A DNA stretch of 13,249 nucleotides from CBIFWW01 sp966186435 (lineage in GTDB: Bacteria > Pseudomonadota > Gammaproteobacteria > Enterobacterales > Enterobacteriaceae): NCBI GenBank assembly GCA_966186435.1, contig CBIFWW010000094.1:1-13249 (forward strand), read 5' to 3'. The translations under genes were made by a program, and so were the position numbers. The notes beneath the pieces are model-generated. The model saw only the letters and a list, made by a program, of their open reading frames with translations. It was not told the origin of the DNA and did not search any database. This document shows positions 5,972 to 13,249 of this stretch, piece after piece (position 1 is the first letter of the stretch; the number at the start of each line of letters is the position of its first letter).

Positions 5972-8895
5972 TGCTGGCCCCTCTCAGCCATACCCAACAG
6001 CCTTTGACCCTGATTGCCGACAGCGGCATTCAGTTTATCTGCCTGGCGCTACCGGCGCAGTCCACCCAGCCGGTGGGCCGCTTTGTGCGCAAAACCGCCA
6101 ATGGTCCGTTACTCAAACTGGCCTGGGATGCCCAGAGCGAGCGCTGCCTGCTGAGCAGCAGCCCCTCGGTCCCCCCGGAAGTGGTGAAGCCAGAATGCAC
6201 CTTCAGCATTGACGCATCCCTGACAGCACTGGATGGCGAGTGGCTACCCTTGCCGGTGCAGCGCAGTCTGGGTTCCAGCGGGCCGGATAACTGGGCCAGA
6301 GTCCAGGTGAGCGTCAAGGGGGAGGCTCCGCGCATCACCCTGGCGTTCGACACCCGCTTACTGCCTGAGGATCAGGCCCAACTTGGCCCCACCGCCGCCG
6401 ACGTGCGTAATGGTTGCCAGTTCATCATCCCCTGGGAGAACCACAGCCTGGAAAGCTGGCTGGATATGCCGTGGATCGATAGCTGGCTACGGGATGTGTT
6501 TGAGCAGCACGCCAGCGCAGGCGGTGAAGAGCCTGCCCAAATCGAGCTGGCCCTGAAGCGGTTTGAATACCAGGCCCATTGGATCAATGTGTTAACCCTG
6601 CTGGGTGAACATCTGAGCATCCCGGAAATCACCCTGGTCAGCGCCACCTTACAAACCCCGGCGATCCCGGTAGATTTAATCCTCGACGTGGGCAACAGCC
6701 ACTCCTTCGGGCTGCTGGCGGAAGATCAAGGCCCCGGCTCTGCGGCATTGCGCCTGAGTACCCCACTGCACATTCGCTCCCTGGCCCAAGCACATTTGAC
6801 AAGCGAACCGTTGTTCACCAGCCGGGTGGAGTTTAACGAGGCACGTTTCGGCTCCGTGCGCCATTCCACGGCCAGCGGCCGTAGCAATGCCTTCCACTGG
6901 CCGTCGATGGTGCGGGTGGGTGATGATGCCCGGATGCTGGCCTTAACGCGCACCGGCACAGAAGGGGCCAGCGGCGTGTCCAGCCCGCGCCGCTATTTAT
7001 GGGACAGCACCCCAAGCCAGCGGCCCTGGCGGCAAAGTCTGGCCCGGCATCGCTCAGGCCCGGAGCCTTTTGCCATCACCGGCCCCATCCAGACCTTAAT
7101 CAACGACGAGGGCGAACCGCTATGGGCGCTGGCCGCTGAAGACCGGCTGCCGGTGTTTACCCCGTCATACAGCCGTAGCAGCCTAATGACCCAAATGCTA
7201 TGCGAGCTTTTGGCCCAGGCCATTTGCCAGGCCAACAGCCTGGCCCACCGCCAGCAAATGGGGGCCATCACCGCGCCGCGCCAGCTGCACAATATTATTC
7301 TTACCCTGCCCTCCGCCATGCCCGAACGCGAGCGCAGCCTGTTTGCCGAACGGATGCAGCAGGCCATCGGCCTGGTGTGGAAAGCCCTTGGCTGGCACCC
7401 ACAGGACGAAACCTGGCAGAGCGATGGGGCACAAAATAGCTGCACGCTCCCCGCGCCTAAAGTCCATGCCTGGTGGGATGAAGCCACCTGCGGCCAACTC
7501 CCCTGGTTGTATAACGAAAGCCAGACCCGTTATCAGGGTGACTGCCGCGCCCTGTTCAATGATCTGGCCCGCCCTGATCTGGAGAGCCACACCCAGGGTA
7601 GCCTGCGGGTGGCCTTAATCGATATTGGCGGTGGCACTACCGACATGGCCATCACCCATTATCAGCTGGATGATGCCCCCGGCGGTGATGGCAAAATCAC
7701 CCCCACCCTGATGTTCCGCGAGGGGTTCCGCCTCGCCGGGGATGACATTCTGCTGGATGTGATCCGCCGCTGCGTGCTCCCGGCCATCAGCCAGCAGCTG
7801 GCCCGGGCCGGGGTAAAAAATACCTCGGCTGCCATGAATACCCTGTTTGGCGACCAGGGCCGCCAGGATGCTAGCGCGGTATTGCGCCAGCAGGCTACCC
7901 TGCAACTGTTTATCCCGGCCGCCCAGGCTATCCTTCAGGCCTGGGAGCAGGCAGACATGCTGACCCTGGCGGGAGGGATCACCCTGCGGCTCGGGGATGT
8001 CCCCGGCGTGGCACCCGGCGAGCGGGTACTGGCACATATTCATCAGCAGCTGGCCCCGTGGCTGGGAAATGAGGCGGATCCAAAGCTGCTGGATACCCGT
8101 ATCGAGGTAAGTTTTAGCGCGCTCCAGGCAGCATTGTTGACCGGGGAATTCGCCATTAGTCGCCCGTTGATCGCTCTGTGTGAAGCCATCCATCATGCCC
8201 AGTGCGACCTGCTGTTAATGACTGGCCGCCCTACCGGCCTGCCAGGCATCAAGGCATTAATCCAACAACAACGTCCAGTGCCCGTCAGCTGCCAGGTATG
8301 GCTGAGTGATTATCGCTGGGGGGATTGGTACCCGGTGGCCCCGTGCCAGGGCTGTGCCAAGTCTACCGCCGCCGTGGGCGCGTTGCTGTGTAGCCTGGCT
8401 TTGGAACTGCGGCTGCCGCAGTTTAATTTTCATGCCGCCCATATCGGCACCTGGGACACGGTACGTTATTTTGGGCAACTTTCCAGCGGCGGTGATTTAC
8501 CGGATGAAACCGTGTGGTATCGGGATATCAATCTGGATAACCCTGGCGAAACCCTGGATGCCCGGCTGCACTTCCCGGTACGCGGCCCTGTGATGTTGGG
8601 CTATCGCCAGTTGGATAACGCCCACTGGCCCGCCACCCCGCTGTATGTGCTGGAGCCGACCCACCCCAGCCTTTCCCGGGCGCTGGCCGCCGATGGGGTA
8701 TTAAATGTCCGCCTTCAGCTGGATCATCATCCGGCAACCCGCCTGGCCCAGGGGTTTTCCCTGGCGGCAGCCTGGATGCAAGACGGCACCCCGGTGCCGC
8801 TGGCGCATTTACAACTACGGCTACATACCCTGGGTGCCCATAGCACCGGGGCCAGCCATTACTGGATTGACAGCGGGAGCGTGTTTCAGCCATGA
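5971..8895 (+). CDS. srfB: SrfB-family Hsp70/actin-fold protein
   Basis: This 974-residue protein belongs to the SrfB virulence-factor family. Three actin/Hsp70-fold nucleotide motifs are readable: phosphate-1 LDVGNSHSFGLL starting at D239, phosphate-2 DIGGGTTDMA at D551-D558, and an adenosine-type motif LLLMTGRPTGLPGI around T751. About 310 residues separate the two phosphate loops, far more than in Hsp70, so a large insertion (about 260-540) sits in the ATPase core. Residues 1-230 form an extra N-terminal region that opens with LIADSGIQFI. The last 200 residues after a C792-x-x-C795 pair look beta-rich. No signal peptide or membrane helix is seen, so it should be cytoplasmic. It is translated by stop-start overlap with srfA (TAATG) and overlaps srfC by 4 bp, consistent with a stoichiometric complex. 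ATP binding follows from the motifs; what the cycle drives is unknown. Confidence 0.9.
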   Translation: MLAPLSHTQQPLTLIADSGIQFICLALPAQSTQPVGRFVRKTANGPLLKLAWDAQSERCLLSSSPSVPPEVVKPECTFSIDASLTALDGEWLPLPVQRSLGSSGPDNWARVQVSVKGEAPRITLAFDTRLLPEDQAQLGPTAADVRNGCQFIIPWENHSLESWLDMPWIDSWLRDVFEQHASAGGEEPAQIELALKRFEYQAHWINVLTLLGEHLSIPEITLVSATLQTPAIPVDLILDVGNSHSFGLLAEDQGPGSAALRLSTPLHIRSLAQAHLTSEPLFTSRVEFNEARFGSVRHSTASGRSNAFHWPSMVRVGDDARMLALTRTGTEGASGVSSPRRYLWDSTPSQRPWRQSLARHRSGPEPFAITGPIQTLINDEGEPLWALAAEDRLPVFTPSYSRSSLMTQMLCELLAQAICQANSLAHRQQMGAITAPRQLHNIILTLPSAMPERERSLFAERMQQAIGLVWKALGWHPQDETWQSDGAQNSCTLPAPKVHAWWDEATCGQLPWLYNESQTRYQGDCRALFNDLARPDLESHTQGSLRVALIDIGGGTTDMAITHYQLDDAPGGDGKITPTLMFREGFRLAGDDILLDVIRRCVLPAISQQLARAGVKNTSAAMNTLFGDQGRQDASAVLRQQATLQLFIPAAQAILQAWEQADMLTLAGGITLRLGDVPGVAPGERVLAHIHQQLAPWLGNEADPKLLDTRIEVSFSALQAALLTGEFAISRPLIALCEAIHHAQCDLLLMTGRPTGLPGIKALIQQQRPVPVSCQVWLSDYRWGDWYPVAPCQGCAKSTAAVGALLCSLALELRLPQFNFHAAHIGTWDTVRYFGQLSSGGDLPDETVWYRDINLDNPGETLDARLHFPVRGPVMLGYRQLDNAHWPATPLYVLEPTHPSLSRALAADGVLNVRLQLDHHPATRLAQGFSLAAAWMQDGTPVPLAHLQLRLHTLGAHSTGASHYWIDSGSVFQP

Positions 8896-10934
8896 AGAAC
8901 CCGAATACCTTAACCCCACGGGCGCAAGTTACTCGCCAGCTGGAACGCCTCTCGCCCCAGTGCCACAAGCACCCGCTGCTGGCGCTGGAAGAGGCCGATA
9001 TTGCCCTGCGTCTTCATCAATTGCGCCATCGCGCCAGCTTGTTAACCCCGGTAGAAGACGGTGCCGTAGTGGGTCTGTATGGCGATGCGCCACAGGGCAA
9101 ATCCGCCATCCTGGCGGCACTTACCGGGAGCGGCGATGGCCGAGTCATAGTGGCACTGGGTGAGCGCCAACTGGATTATCTCCAGCAGGTTAACCCGGGG
9201 TTGGCCCATAGCGGTGTGGCAATACGCCTGGTGCCACCGCAAACCCTGTCGAATCCGGCTTACCCGGTGCGTATTGCCCTACTGAGCGAAGGGGATCTAG
9301 CCCACTGGTTTTGCCAGCAGTATTACCAGGGTGCCCAGGGCGAGAGCCTGAGTTACCAGGAAGTTGAACAGCGCCTGGCCTGGCTTGCGGAGCGCCGCGT
9401 TAGTCTGCCTGCATTCCCCCTTAACCCCGATGATGCCGCCCGGGTGATGACGCAAGTGCCACAGCACAGCCTGCCGGTCCGTGAGCAACAATTACGCCTG
9501 ATACAATTGCTTTCCCACTGCGAGCCAGGCGCGCGGGCCAGAGGCTGGAGCCTGTTATGGCAGGATGAGCCGCAGTTAACCGCACGCTGGCAGGCCCTGT
9601 ACGCCGTACTGCAACAACTGCATTTCACCCCTATGCTGTTCGCCCCGGATACCTTGCTGATCGACCGTTTTGGCTTGCCCCAGGATACCCTGTTCGATCC
9701 GCTGCAAAACGAAGGGGACGATGACGTACTGGTGCCGGTAATGTACCGGGATTGCGGTGAACCGGTGTTACTGTCGTCCTATACTCTGGCCCAACTGTCC
9801 CGGGAGGTAGTGCTGCCTCTAACCCATCAGCCGGTGCTGAGTGGCTTACACATCCTCGACTTCCCGCTAATTAATGACACCCAGGCCAGTAAAAACCGCC
9901 TGTTGCTTGAATTGGCCACCGAGCAGTGCCAGCCCGAGATTCTCCTGCTAACCAACCCGGTGAATAACCGCGAACAACACTCAACCCTTGCTCCATTGCT
10001 CCACAACTGGGGCCAATCCCGGGTAGCGGATCATGCCGCCACGCCACCGCTAGTATGGGCGATCACCGAAGACAACCTGCGCTTTTCCGGGCAACTGTGG
10101 GATGAAGCACTGCAACGCTGCTGTGGCAAACCGGGCCAGCATTGGGGGGCTTTACAGGCGCTGAACCAGCTAGACCGCCAGCGGCTGGTAGAGTGGCTGC
10201 GTAATGCGCTGCAACCTGCCCAACGCCAACAGCAGCAAGCCCGGCTGGAAGCCGATTTGCTCACCACCCTGGCATTAGTTAGCGCACCGCTGGAGCAAAA
10301 AATACCGGATCCGGCAGCGTTGATTAAGATCCTGCAAAAACAGATGAGCGCCATCAGTACCCTGCAATCAGAGTTAGCGGCGGTGGCTCTACGGGCTGCC
10401 CACGCCTGCCAAGGGTTACCCGGCGCTGAAGGGGCCGACAAGGCCGATCTTGCCAGGTTTAGCCCGCTGGCAACGGAAGCCACCGAACAGCGCACAGCAA
10501 TTCAGGCCCCCTATCGTCAATGGGTGTTTGCCTTGCGTGACTGGGCTTTTGGTAGTGAGACATCCGGCCTGGATCTCACTACCCGCCACCAATTGGTGAC
10601 GATTCTGGTGGCCGCCGGTTGGGAAAACGATCTGCCGCAGCAACTGTGCGGCCCAGACGGTGACGGTAAAGCGGGGGTAGAAGAGATTACCCGAACGCTG
10701 GGGCGGTTTATTGCCTGGCTGGGGTATTTGGAGCAGCCGGAGGCCGATCGCCCCCGCAGCCGGGCAAACCCGGGCCACCCGGTATTTTATGCAGGGCCAC
10801 GCCCCCTACCCGGGGTGCGGATGACCCGGTTACCAGAGAGAGCGCTGTCGGGGAGTGCCGAATATGGTTTTGACTGGCTGATGGCTCTGTACCATCACGG
10901 GTTGGCATTGCAGCATCAGCAGCCCGGTGGTTAG
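8892..10934 (+). CDS. srfC: SrfC-family P-loop NTPase
   Basis: The 680-residue product carries a clear Walker A motif G64-D-A-P-Q-G-K70-S71 after the strand VVGLY. Further on, HILDFPL (D323 after a hydrophobic strand) is at a plausible Walker B/G3 position, and ILLLTNPVNN (T354) may be a weak G4-like strand-loop; together they suggest a divergent dynamin/GTPase-like or STAND-free P-loop fold, which I cannot decide by eye. Residues about 425-510 are strongly helical and Gln/Leu-rich (coiled-coil-like). No membrane segment or secretion signal is evident. The start ATG overlaps the srfB stop by ATGA, the usual sign of coupled translation. The stop TAG 10932-10934 overlaps the stop of the convergent AraC gene, and no terminator lies between. 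SrfC proteins have been called virulence factors, but a biochemical role is not established to my knowledge. Confidence 0.87.
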   Translation: MKNPNTLTPRAQVTRQLERLSPQCHKHPLLALEEADIALRLHQLRHRASLLTPVEDGAVVGLYGDAPQGKSAILAALTGSGDGRVIVALGERQLDYLQQVNPGLAHSGVAIRLVPPQTLSNPAYPVRIALLSEGDLAHWFCQQYYQGAQGESLSYQEVEQRLAWLAERRVSLPAFPLNPDDAARVMTQVPQHSLPVREQQLRLIQLLSHCEPGARARGWSLLWQDEPQLTARWQALYAVLQQLHFTPMLFAPDTLLIDRFGLPQDTLFDPLQNEGDDDVLVPVMYRDCGEPVLLSSYTLAQLSREVVLPLTHQPVLSGLHILDFPLINDTQASKNRLLLELATEQCQPEILLLTNPVNNREQHSTLAPLLHNWGQSRVADHAATPPLVWAITEDNLRFSGQLWDEALQRCCGKPGQHWGALQALNQLDRQRLVEWLRNALQPAQRQQQQARLEADLLTTLALVSAPLEQKIPDPAALIKILQKQMSAISTLQSELAAVALRAAHACQGLPGAEGADKADLARFSPLATEATEQRTAIQAPYRQWVFALRDWAFGSETSGLDLTTRHQLVTILVAAGWENDLPQQLCGPDGDGKAGVEEITRTLGRFIAWLGYLEQPEADRPRSRANPGHPVFYAGPRPLPGVRMTRLPERALSGSAEYGFDWLMALYHHGLALQHQQPGG

Positions 10935-11350
10935 TAGGATTCGGGCATCATATCGTCCACCGCCAGCGCTGGCATTTGTTTATCCATCAGCGGATCGTCC
11001 ATCAGGCGATATTGGCTGGGGGAGACACCAAACTGGCGGCGGAACGCGCGATTAAACACGCTGGGTTCTTTGTAACCAATGGTCACGTAAATATCGTTGA
11101 TGGCCCGGTTAGTGCTTTTTATCAGCTGGGCCGCCAGAGATAAGCGGCGGCAACGGATGTAATGGATCAGTGACATACCGGTAAAAGCTTTAAACCGGCG
11201 TTGAATGTACCAGCGGGAATAGCCAGTCCGGGCTTCCACATCGTCCATGTTCAGCGCGCGGTCGAGATTAGCCTCAACCCAGCTTAAAAAATCTGTGGCG
11301 AAAGCGCGCCCATATTCACTGTCAATCTTTGTTGTCGCGTCTTGCATCAT
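10931..11350 (-). CDS. AraC/MarA-type transcriptional regulator, DNA-binding domain only
   Basis: The 139-residue protein consists of one AraC-type DNA-binding domain with short tails, like MarA, SoxS and RamA, and lacks a ligand-binding domain. The first helix-turn-helix is about residues 35-57 (MDDVEARTGYSRWYIQRRFK) and the second about 84-106 (INDIYVTIGYKEPSVFNRAF), ending with the family signature FGVSPSQYR. ATG 11350 is the first of two adjacent ATGs; an in-frame TTG at 11362 has GGA abutting it and is less likely. Such small activators are usually controlled by their own level, so it would act in the cytoplasm on promoters elsewhere or on the neighbouring ybdG. It converges on srfC with a 4-bp overlap of stop codons. 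The acidic tail after residue 116 (DDPLMDKQ, VDDMMPESY) is an extra compared with MarA. Confidence 0.9.
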   Translation of the reverse strand: MMQDATTKIDSEYGRAFATDFLSWVEANLDRALNMDDVEARTGYSRWYIQRRFKAFTGMSLIHYIRCRRLSLAAQLIKSTNRAINDIYVTIGYKEPSVFNRAFRRQFGVSPSQYRLMDDPLMDKQMPALAVDDMMPESY

Positions 11351-11378
11351 ACTAATTATCAATTCCGTAAGGGGCAGA

Positions 11379-11408
11379 ATAGTACTGTAACGCCATACCC
11401 GCCGTTAA
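11379..11408 (-). promoter_or_regulatory. possible promoter of the AraC-type gene
   Basis: On the minus strand TACTAT (plus 11379-11384) could be a -10 element, with TTAACG (plus 11403-11408) 18 bp upstream as -35. A start point about 22 nt before ATG 11350 would result. The hexamers are only fair matches to the sigma-70 consensus. Confidence 0.3.
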
Positions 11409-11484
11409 ACCTTATGCACAAATAGCTTAGGTTTAGAAATATCATTGCCAAAATAGATACCTCCCTACACATCCCTATTTTAGC
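11406..11484. promoter_or_regulatory. two dyads between the AraC-type gene and ybdG
   Basis: The first dyad is perfect: TAAACCT (11406-11412) and AGGTTTA (11429-11435) with a 16-nt spacer. The second has arms GCCAAAATAG (11447-11456) and CTATTTTAGC (11475-11484), pairing at 9 of 10 with an 18-nt spacer. Their half-sites are separated by about two helical turns, as expected for dimeric or paired regulators. They may be operators in the divergent control region. Confidence 0.35.
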
Positions 11485-11505
11485 AAACACTTACACTGCT
11501 AAATT

Positions 11506-11524
11506 TTTAGGAAAAATCCCTAAA
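11506..11524 (+). promoter_or_regulatory. small dyad in the ybdG upstream region
   Basis: TTTAGG (11506-11511) and CCTAAA (11519-11524) form a 6-bp perfect inverted repeat with a 7-nt loop, about 55 bp before the ybdG start. It may be a leader hairpin or a protein site; there is no T-run, so it is not a terminator. Confidence 0.25.
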
Positions 11525-11579
11525 TTTGCACATTATTCAGAGGCCATGCATCATATCCTGGCTTAACACAGGAGGAATT

Positions 11580-12827
11580 ATGCAGGCGCTAAACACGCTA
11601 TTAAATCAACATGGACTACAAATTAATCACACTACACTGCTGATATTAATGCTTGGGATCATCCTGATAACGGCGGTGATCGTGCACCTGATCTTGCACC
11701 GGGTGTTACTACCTTTCTTTGAGCGCCGGGCCAGCACCAGCGGGCGCCTTTGGCTGCAAATCATCACCCAGAACAAATTATTCCACCGTCTGGCATTCAC
11801 CTTTCAGGGGGTGTTAGTCAATATTCAGGCTATGCTGTGGCTACACAAGAACAGCGATATTGCCAGCAATTTGCTGATTTGTGCGCAACTGTGGATAATG
11901 GTTTACGCATTATTATCGTTCTTTTCATTGCTTGACATTATTTTTGATTTAAGCGCCAAATTACCAGTGGCTTCCCAGTTCCCGTTGAAGGGTATTTTCC
12001 AGGGCGTGAAGCTGGTGACCGCGATTATCATCGGCATCATGATGGTTTCTCTATTAATAGGGAAATCACCGGCGATACTCATCAGCGGCCTGGGTGCCAT
12101 GGCGGCAGTATTGATGTTGGTATTTAAGGATCCGATTATGGGGCTGGTGGCCGGGATCCAGCTTTCTGCCAACAATATGCTGCGGCTGGGTGACTGGCTA
12201 GAAATGCCCAAATATGAGGCCGATGGTGCGGTCATTGATATCGGACTGACCACGGTTAAAGTGCAAAACTGGGATAACACCATTACTACCATCCCAACTT
12301 ATGCCCTGGTGTCCGATGCCTTTAAAAACTGGAGCGGCATGTCCCGTTCCGGGGGCCGCCGTATCAAGCGCAGCATTAATATCGATGCCGCCAGCATTCA
12401 TTTTTTGTCTGCTGAGGAGCAAGATAAACTAGTAAAATCCCGTCTACTGACACCCTATATGGATCAGAAAGGTAAAGAGATTGCTGAATTCAATCGTGAG
12501 TCCGACCCGCAAGCGGTATCGGTATTGAATGGCCGGGGAATGACTAATATTGGCACCTTCCGGGTCTACCTGACGGAGTATTTACGCAACCACCCGCGCA
12601 TCCATCAGAATATGACCTTAATGGTGCGCCAACTGGCCCCGGAAACCAATGGCCTGCCGATTGAGATTTATGCCTTTACCAACACCGTAGCATTGCTGGA
12701 GTATGAAGCCATACAGGCCGATATCTTCGATCATATCTATGCAGTGATTAGCGAGTTCGGTTTGCGGATTCATCAGCCCCCCACCGGCAACGATATCCGC
12801 AGGGCGATGGACGCCCTTAGGGCCTAA
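11580..12827 (+). CDS. ybdG: miniconductance mechanosensitive channel YbdG
   Basis: The 415-residue protein has the same length as E. coli YbdG and shares long stretches with it (RLWLQIITQNKLFHRLAFT, MTNIGTFR, TLMVRQLAP, IEIYAFTNTV, IHQPPTGNDIR). It is an inner-membrane MscS-superfamily channel that opens under membrane tension to release solutes in osmotic down-shock. About four outer transmembrane helices precede the pore helix, whose Gly/Ala-rich face starts at G170-L-G-A-M-A-A176 and continues through MLVFKDPIMGLVAGIQLSAN. The beta and alpha/beta MscS domains (GDWLEMP, VQNWDNTITTIP) follow in the cytoplasm. I chose ATG 11580 because AGGAGG sits just upstream, rather than the earlier in-frame ATG at 11526. 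It is monocistronic, divergent from the AraC-type regulator and closed by an intrinsic terminator. Confidence 0.95.
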   Translation: MQALNTLLNQHGLQINHTTLLILMLGIILITAVIVHLILHRVLLPFFERRASTSGRLWLQIITQNKLFHRLAFTFQGVLVNIQAMLWLHKNSDIASNLLICAQLWIMVYALLSFFSLLDIIFDLSAKLPVASQFPLKGIFQGVKLVTAIIIGIMMVSLLIGKSPAILISGLGAMAAVLMLVFKDPIMGLVAGIQLSANNMLRLGDWLEMPKYEADGAVIDIGLTTVKVQNWDNTITTIPTYALVSDAFKNWSGMSRSGGRRIKRSINIDAASIHFLSAEEQDKLVKSRLLTPYMDQKGKEIAEFNRESDPQAVSVLNGRGMTNIGTFRVYLTEYLRNHPRIHQNMTLMVRQLAPETNGLPIEIYAFTNTVALLEYEAIQADIFDHIYAVISEFGLRIHQPPTGNDIRRAMDALRA

Positions 12828-12834
12828 CCCATTG

Positions 12835-12858
12835 ATGCGCCTTTGGGCGCATTTTTTT
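12835..12858 (+). terminator. intrinsic terminator of ybdG
   Basis: A 7-bp perfect stem ATGCGCC/GGCGCAT with a 4-nt loop is followed by seven T. It begins 7 bp after the ybdG stop. Read from the other strand it has no T-run after the stem, so it should not stop transcription of the convergent repeat-protein gene. Confidence 0.92.
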
Positions 12859-12917
12859 ATTTTGCATTCGATTCTCAAGCGGGTTCGTACAGATCTAAGA
12901 GAGGCCACCCCGCAGCA

Positions 12918-13211
12918 TTAGCGGTGGAAGGTATCCTGGCCACCGACCAGATTAGGACGAGTAGTGGTCTTAGTACCGCAGCTGTGGGTTGTGTCAAACC
13001 CACCCAGCAAGTTCTTGCGGCTGGAAGAGTAAGAACCATCGGAGTAATTGGTTTCAAAACCGCCGACAATATTCGGGCGGCTGGTCGCGCGCTGGCCATT
13101 GGTATAACGGGTTTCGTGACCACCTAAAGTATTTACATGGCTGGTAGAACGGGTTCCGTCGGAATATACACAATCAAAACCACCCAGAATATTAGCGCGG
13201 CAGCTAATCAT
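12918..13211 (-). repeat. diverged 60-bp in-frame tandem repeats
   Basis: The coding DNA repeats with a 60-bp period, matching the 20-residue protein period. On the plus strand each unit contains a stretch such as AAAACCACCCAGAATATT or AAAACCGCCGACAATATT. Copies have diverged considerably at the DNA level while keeping the Asn and Gly codons, which indicates old duplication under protein-level selection. Confidence 0.75.
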
Positions 13212-13232
13212 TCGAAGTTGAGATACTGACAA
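12918..13232 (-). CDS. small protein built of 20-residue N-x-x-G-G repeats, function unknown
   Basis: The 104-residue protein is made of five units with an exact 20-residue period: Asn at 14, 34, 54, 74 and 94; Gly-Gly at 17-18, 37-38, 57-58, 77-78 and 97-98; and Gly at 26, 46, 66 and 86. A unit reads like SRPNIVGGFETNYSDGSYSS. Short strands with turns at N-x-x-G-G and D/N-G suggest a beta-solenoid or small beta-propeller-like fold. Three cysteines occur (11, 21, 85). There is no membrane helix or clear signal peptide. The TTG start at 13232 has GGAG 8 nt upstream, while the internal ATG at 13211 has no ribosome binding site, so TTG is preferred. Similar Gly-Gly repeats occur in uncharacterised bacterial proteins, but I cannot name a family with certainty. 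Its promoter lies beyond the window edge. It converges on ybdG with a 90-bp gap. Confidence 0.75.
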   Translation of the reverse strand: MSVSQLRMISCRANILGGFDCVYSDGTRSTSHVNTLGGHETRYTNGQRATSRPNIVGGFETNYSDGSYSSSRKNLLGGFDTTHSCGTKTTTRPNLVGGQDTFHR

Positions 13233-13249
13233 TCTTATTACTCCATATT

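Noticed and set aside
7615..8196. 193-codon minus-strand open frame opposite srfB
   Set aside because: It is antisense to the conserved actin-fold core, and its translation is low in protein character. Long antisense frames are common opposite GC-rich genes. The same applies to other antisense frames within srfABC, such as 6993-7487 and 8528-8968.
11546..11566. Six-codon frame MHHILA just before the ybdG ribosome binding site
   Set aside because: It has only a poorly spaced AGAGG and no regulatory codons. A chance frame of this size is expected.
11556..11573. Hairpin TCCTG/CAGGA that could hide the ybdG ribosome binding site
   Set aside because: A 5-bp stem with an 8-nt loop is weak, and half of the AGGAGG site stays exposed.
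12918..13211. Regular 60-bp repeats as a CRISPR array
   Set aside because: The repeats are continuous in-frame coding units with no constant repeat/variable spacer pattern; divergence follows codon positions.

Overview
The window looks like chromosomal DNA of a gamma-proteobacterium of the order Enterobacterales. Several proteins match Escherichia coli proteins almost end to end (MnaT/YncA, YdcZ, YdcY, DppA, YbdG), and the mnaT>ydcZ><ydcY arrangement is the one I recall from E. coli. The genus cannot be fixed by eye. Coding DNA is mostly GC-rich with good Shine-Dalgarno sites; the partial GntR gene at the left edge and its upstream spacer are visibly more AT-rich.

Left third (1-2859): a GntR/FCD regulator runs off the left edge. 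It is followed by a 359-bp AT-rich spacer, an XRE-cupin regulator, and divergently from that mnaT (N-acyltransferase) and ydcZ (small DMT-type membrane protein), which overlap by 8 bp. ydcY (DUF2526) converges on ydcZ. Upstream of ydcY on the same strand is a dppA-like periplasmic peptide-binding protein without any permease or ATPase genes in view, and a strong terminator hairpin sits between dppA and ydcY.

Centre (4487-10934): after a 330-bp spacer comes a tightly coupled srfABC operon. SrfA is a single-pass membrane protein with a four-cysteine C-terminal domain. SrfB is a large Hsp70/actin-fold protein with recognisable phosphate and adenosine motifs. SrfC is a P-loop protein with a GDAPQGKS Walker A. 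Junctions overlap by 1 and 4 bp, so the three products are probably made together and act together. The family is named after Salmonella SsrB-regulated factors, but its molecular job is unsettled. This is the most interesting system in the window.

Right (10931-13249): an AraC/MarA-type regulator converges on srfC, with stop codons overlapping by 4 bp. Divergent from it is ybdG (miniconductance mechanosensitive channel), closed by a clear intrinsic terminator. The window ends with a small protein on the minus strand built almost entirely of a strict 20-residue repeat (N-x-x-G-G core), with a TTG start supported by GGAG. I do not recognise its function.
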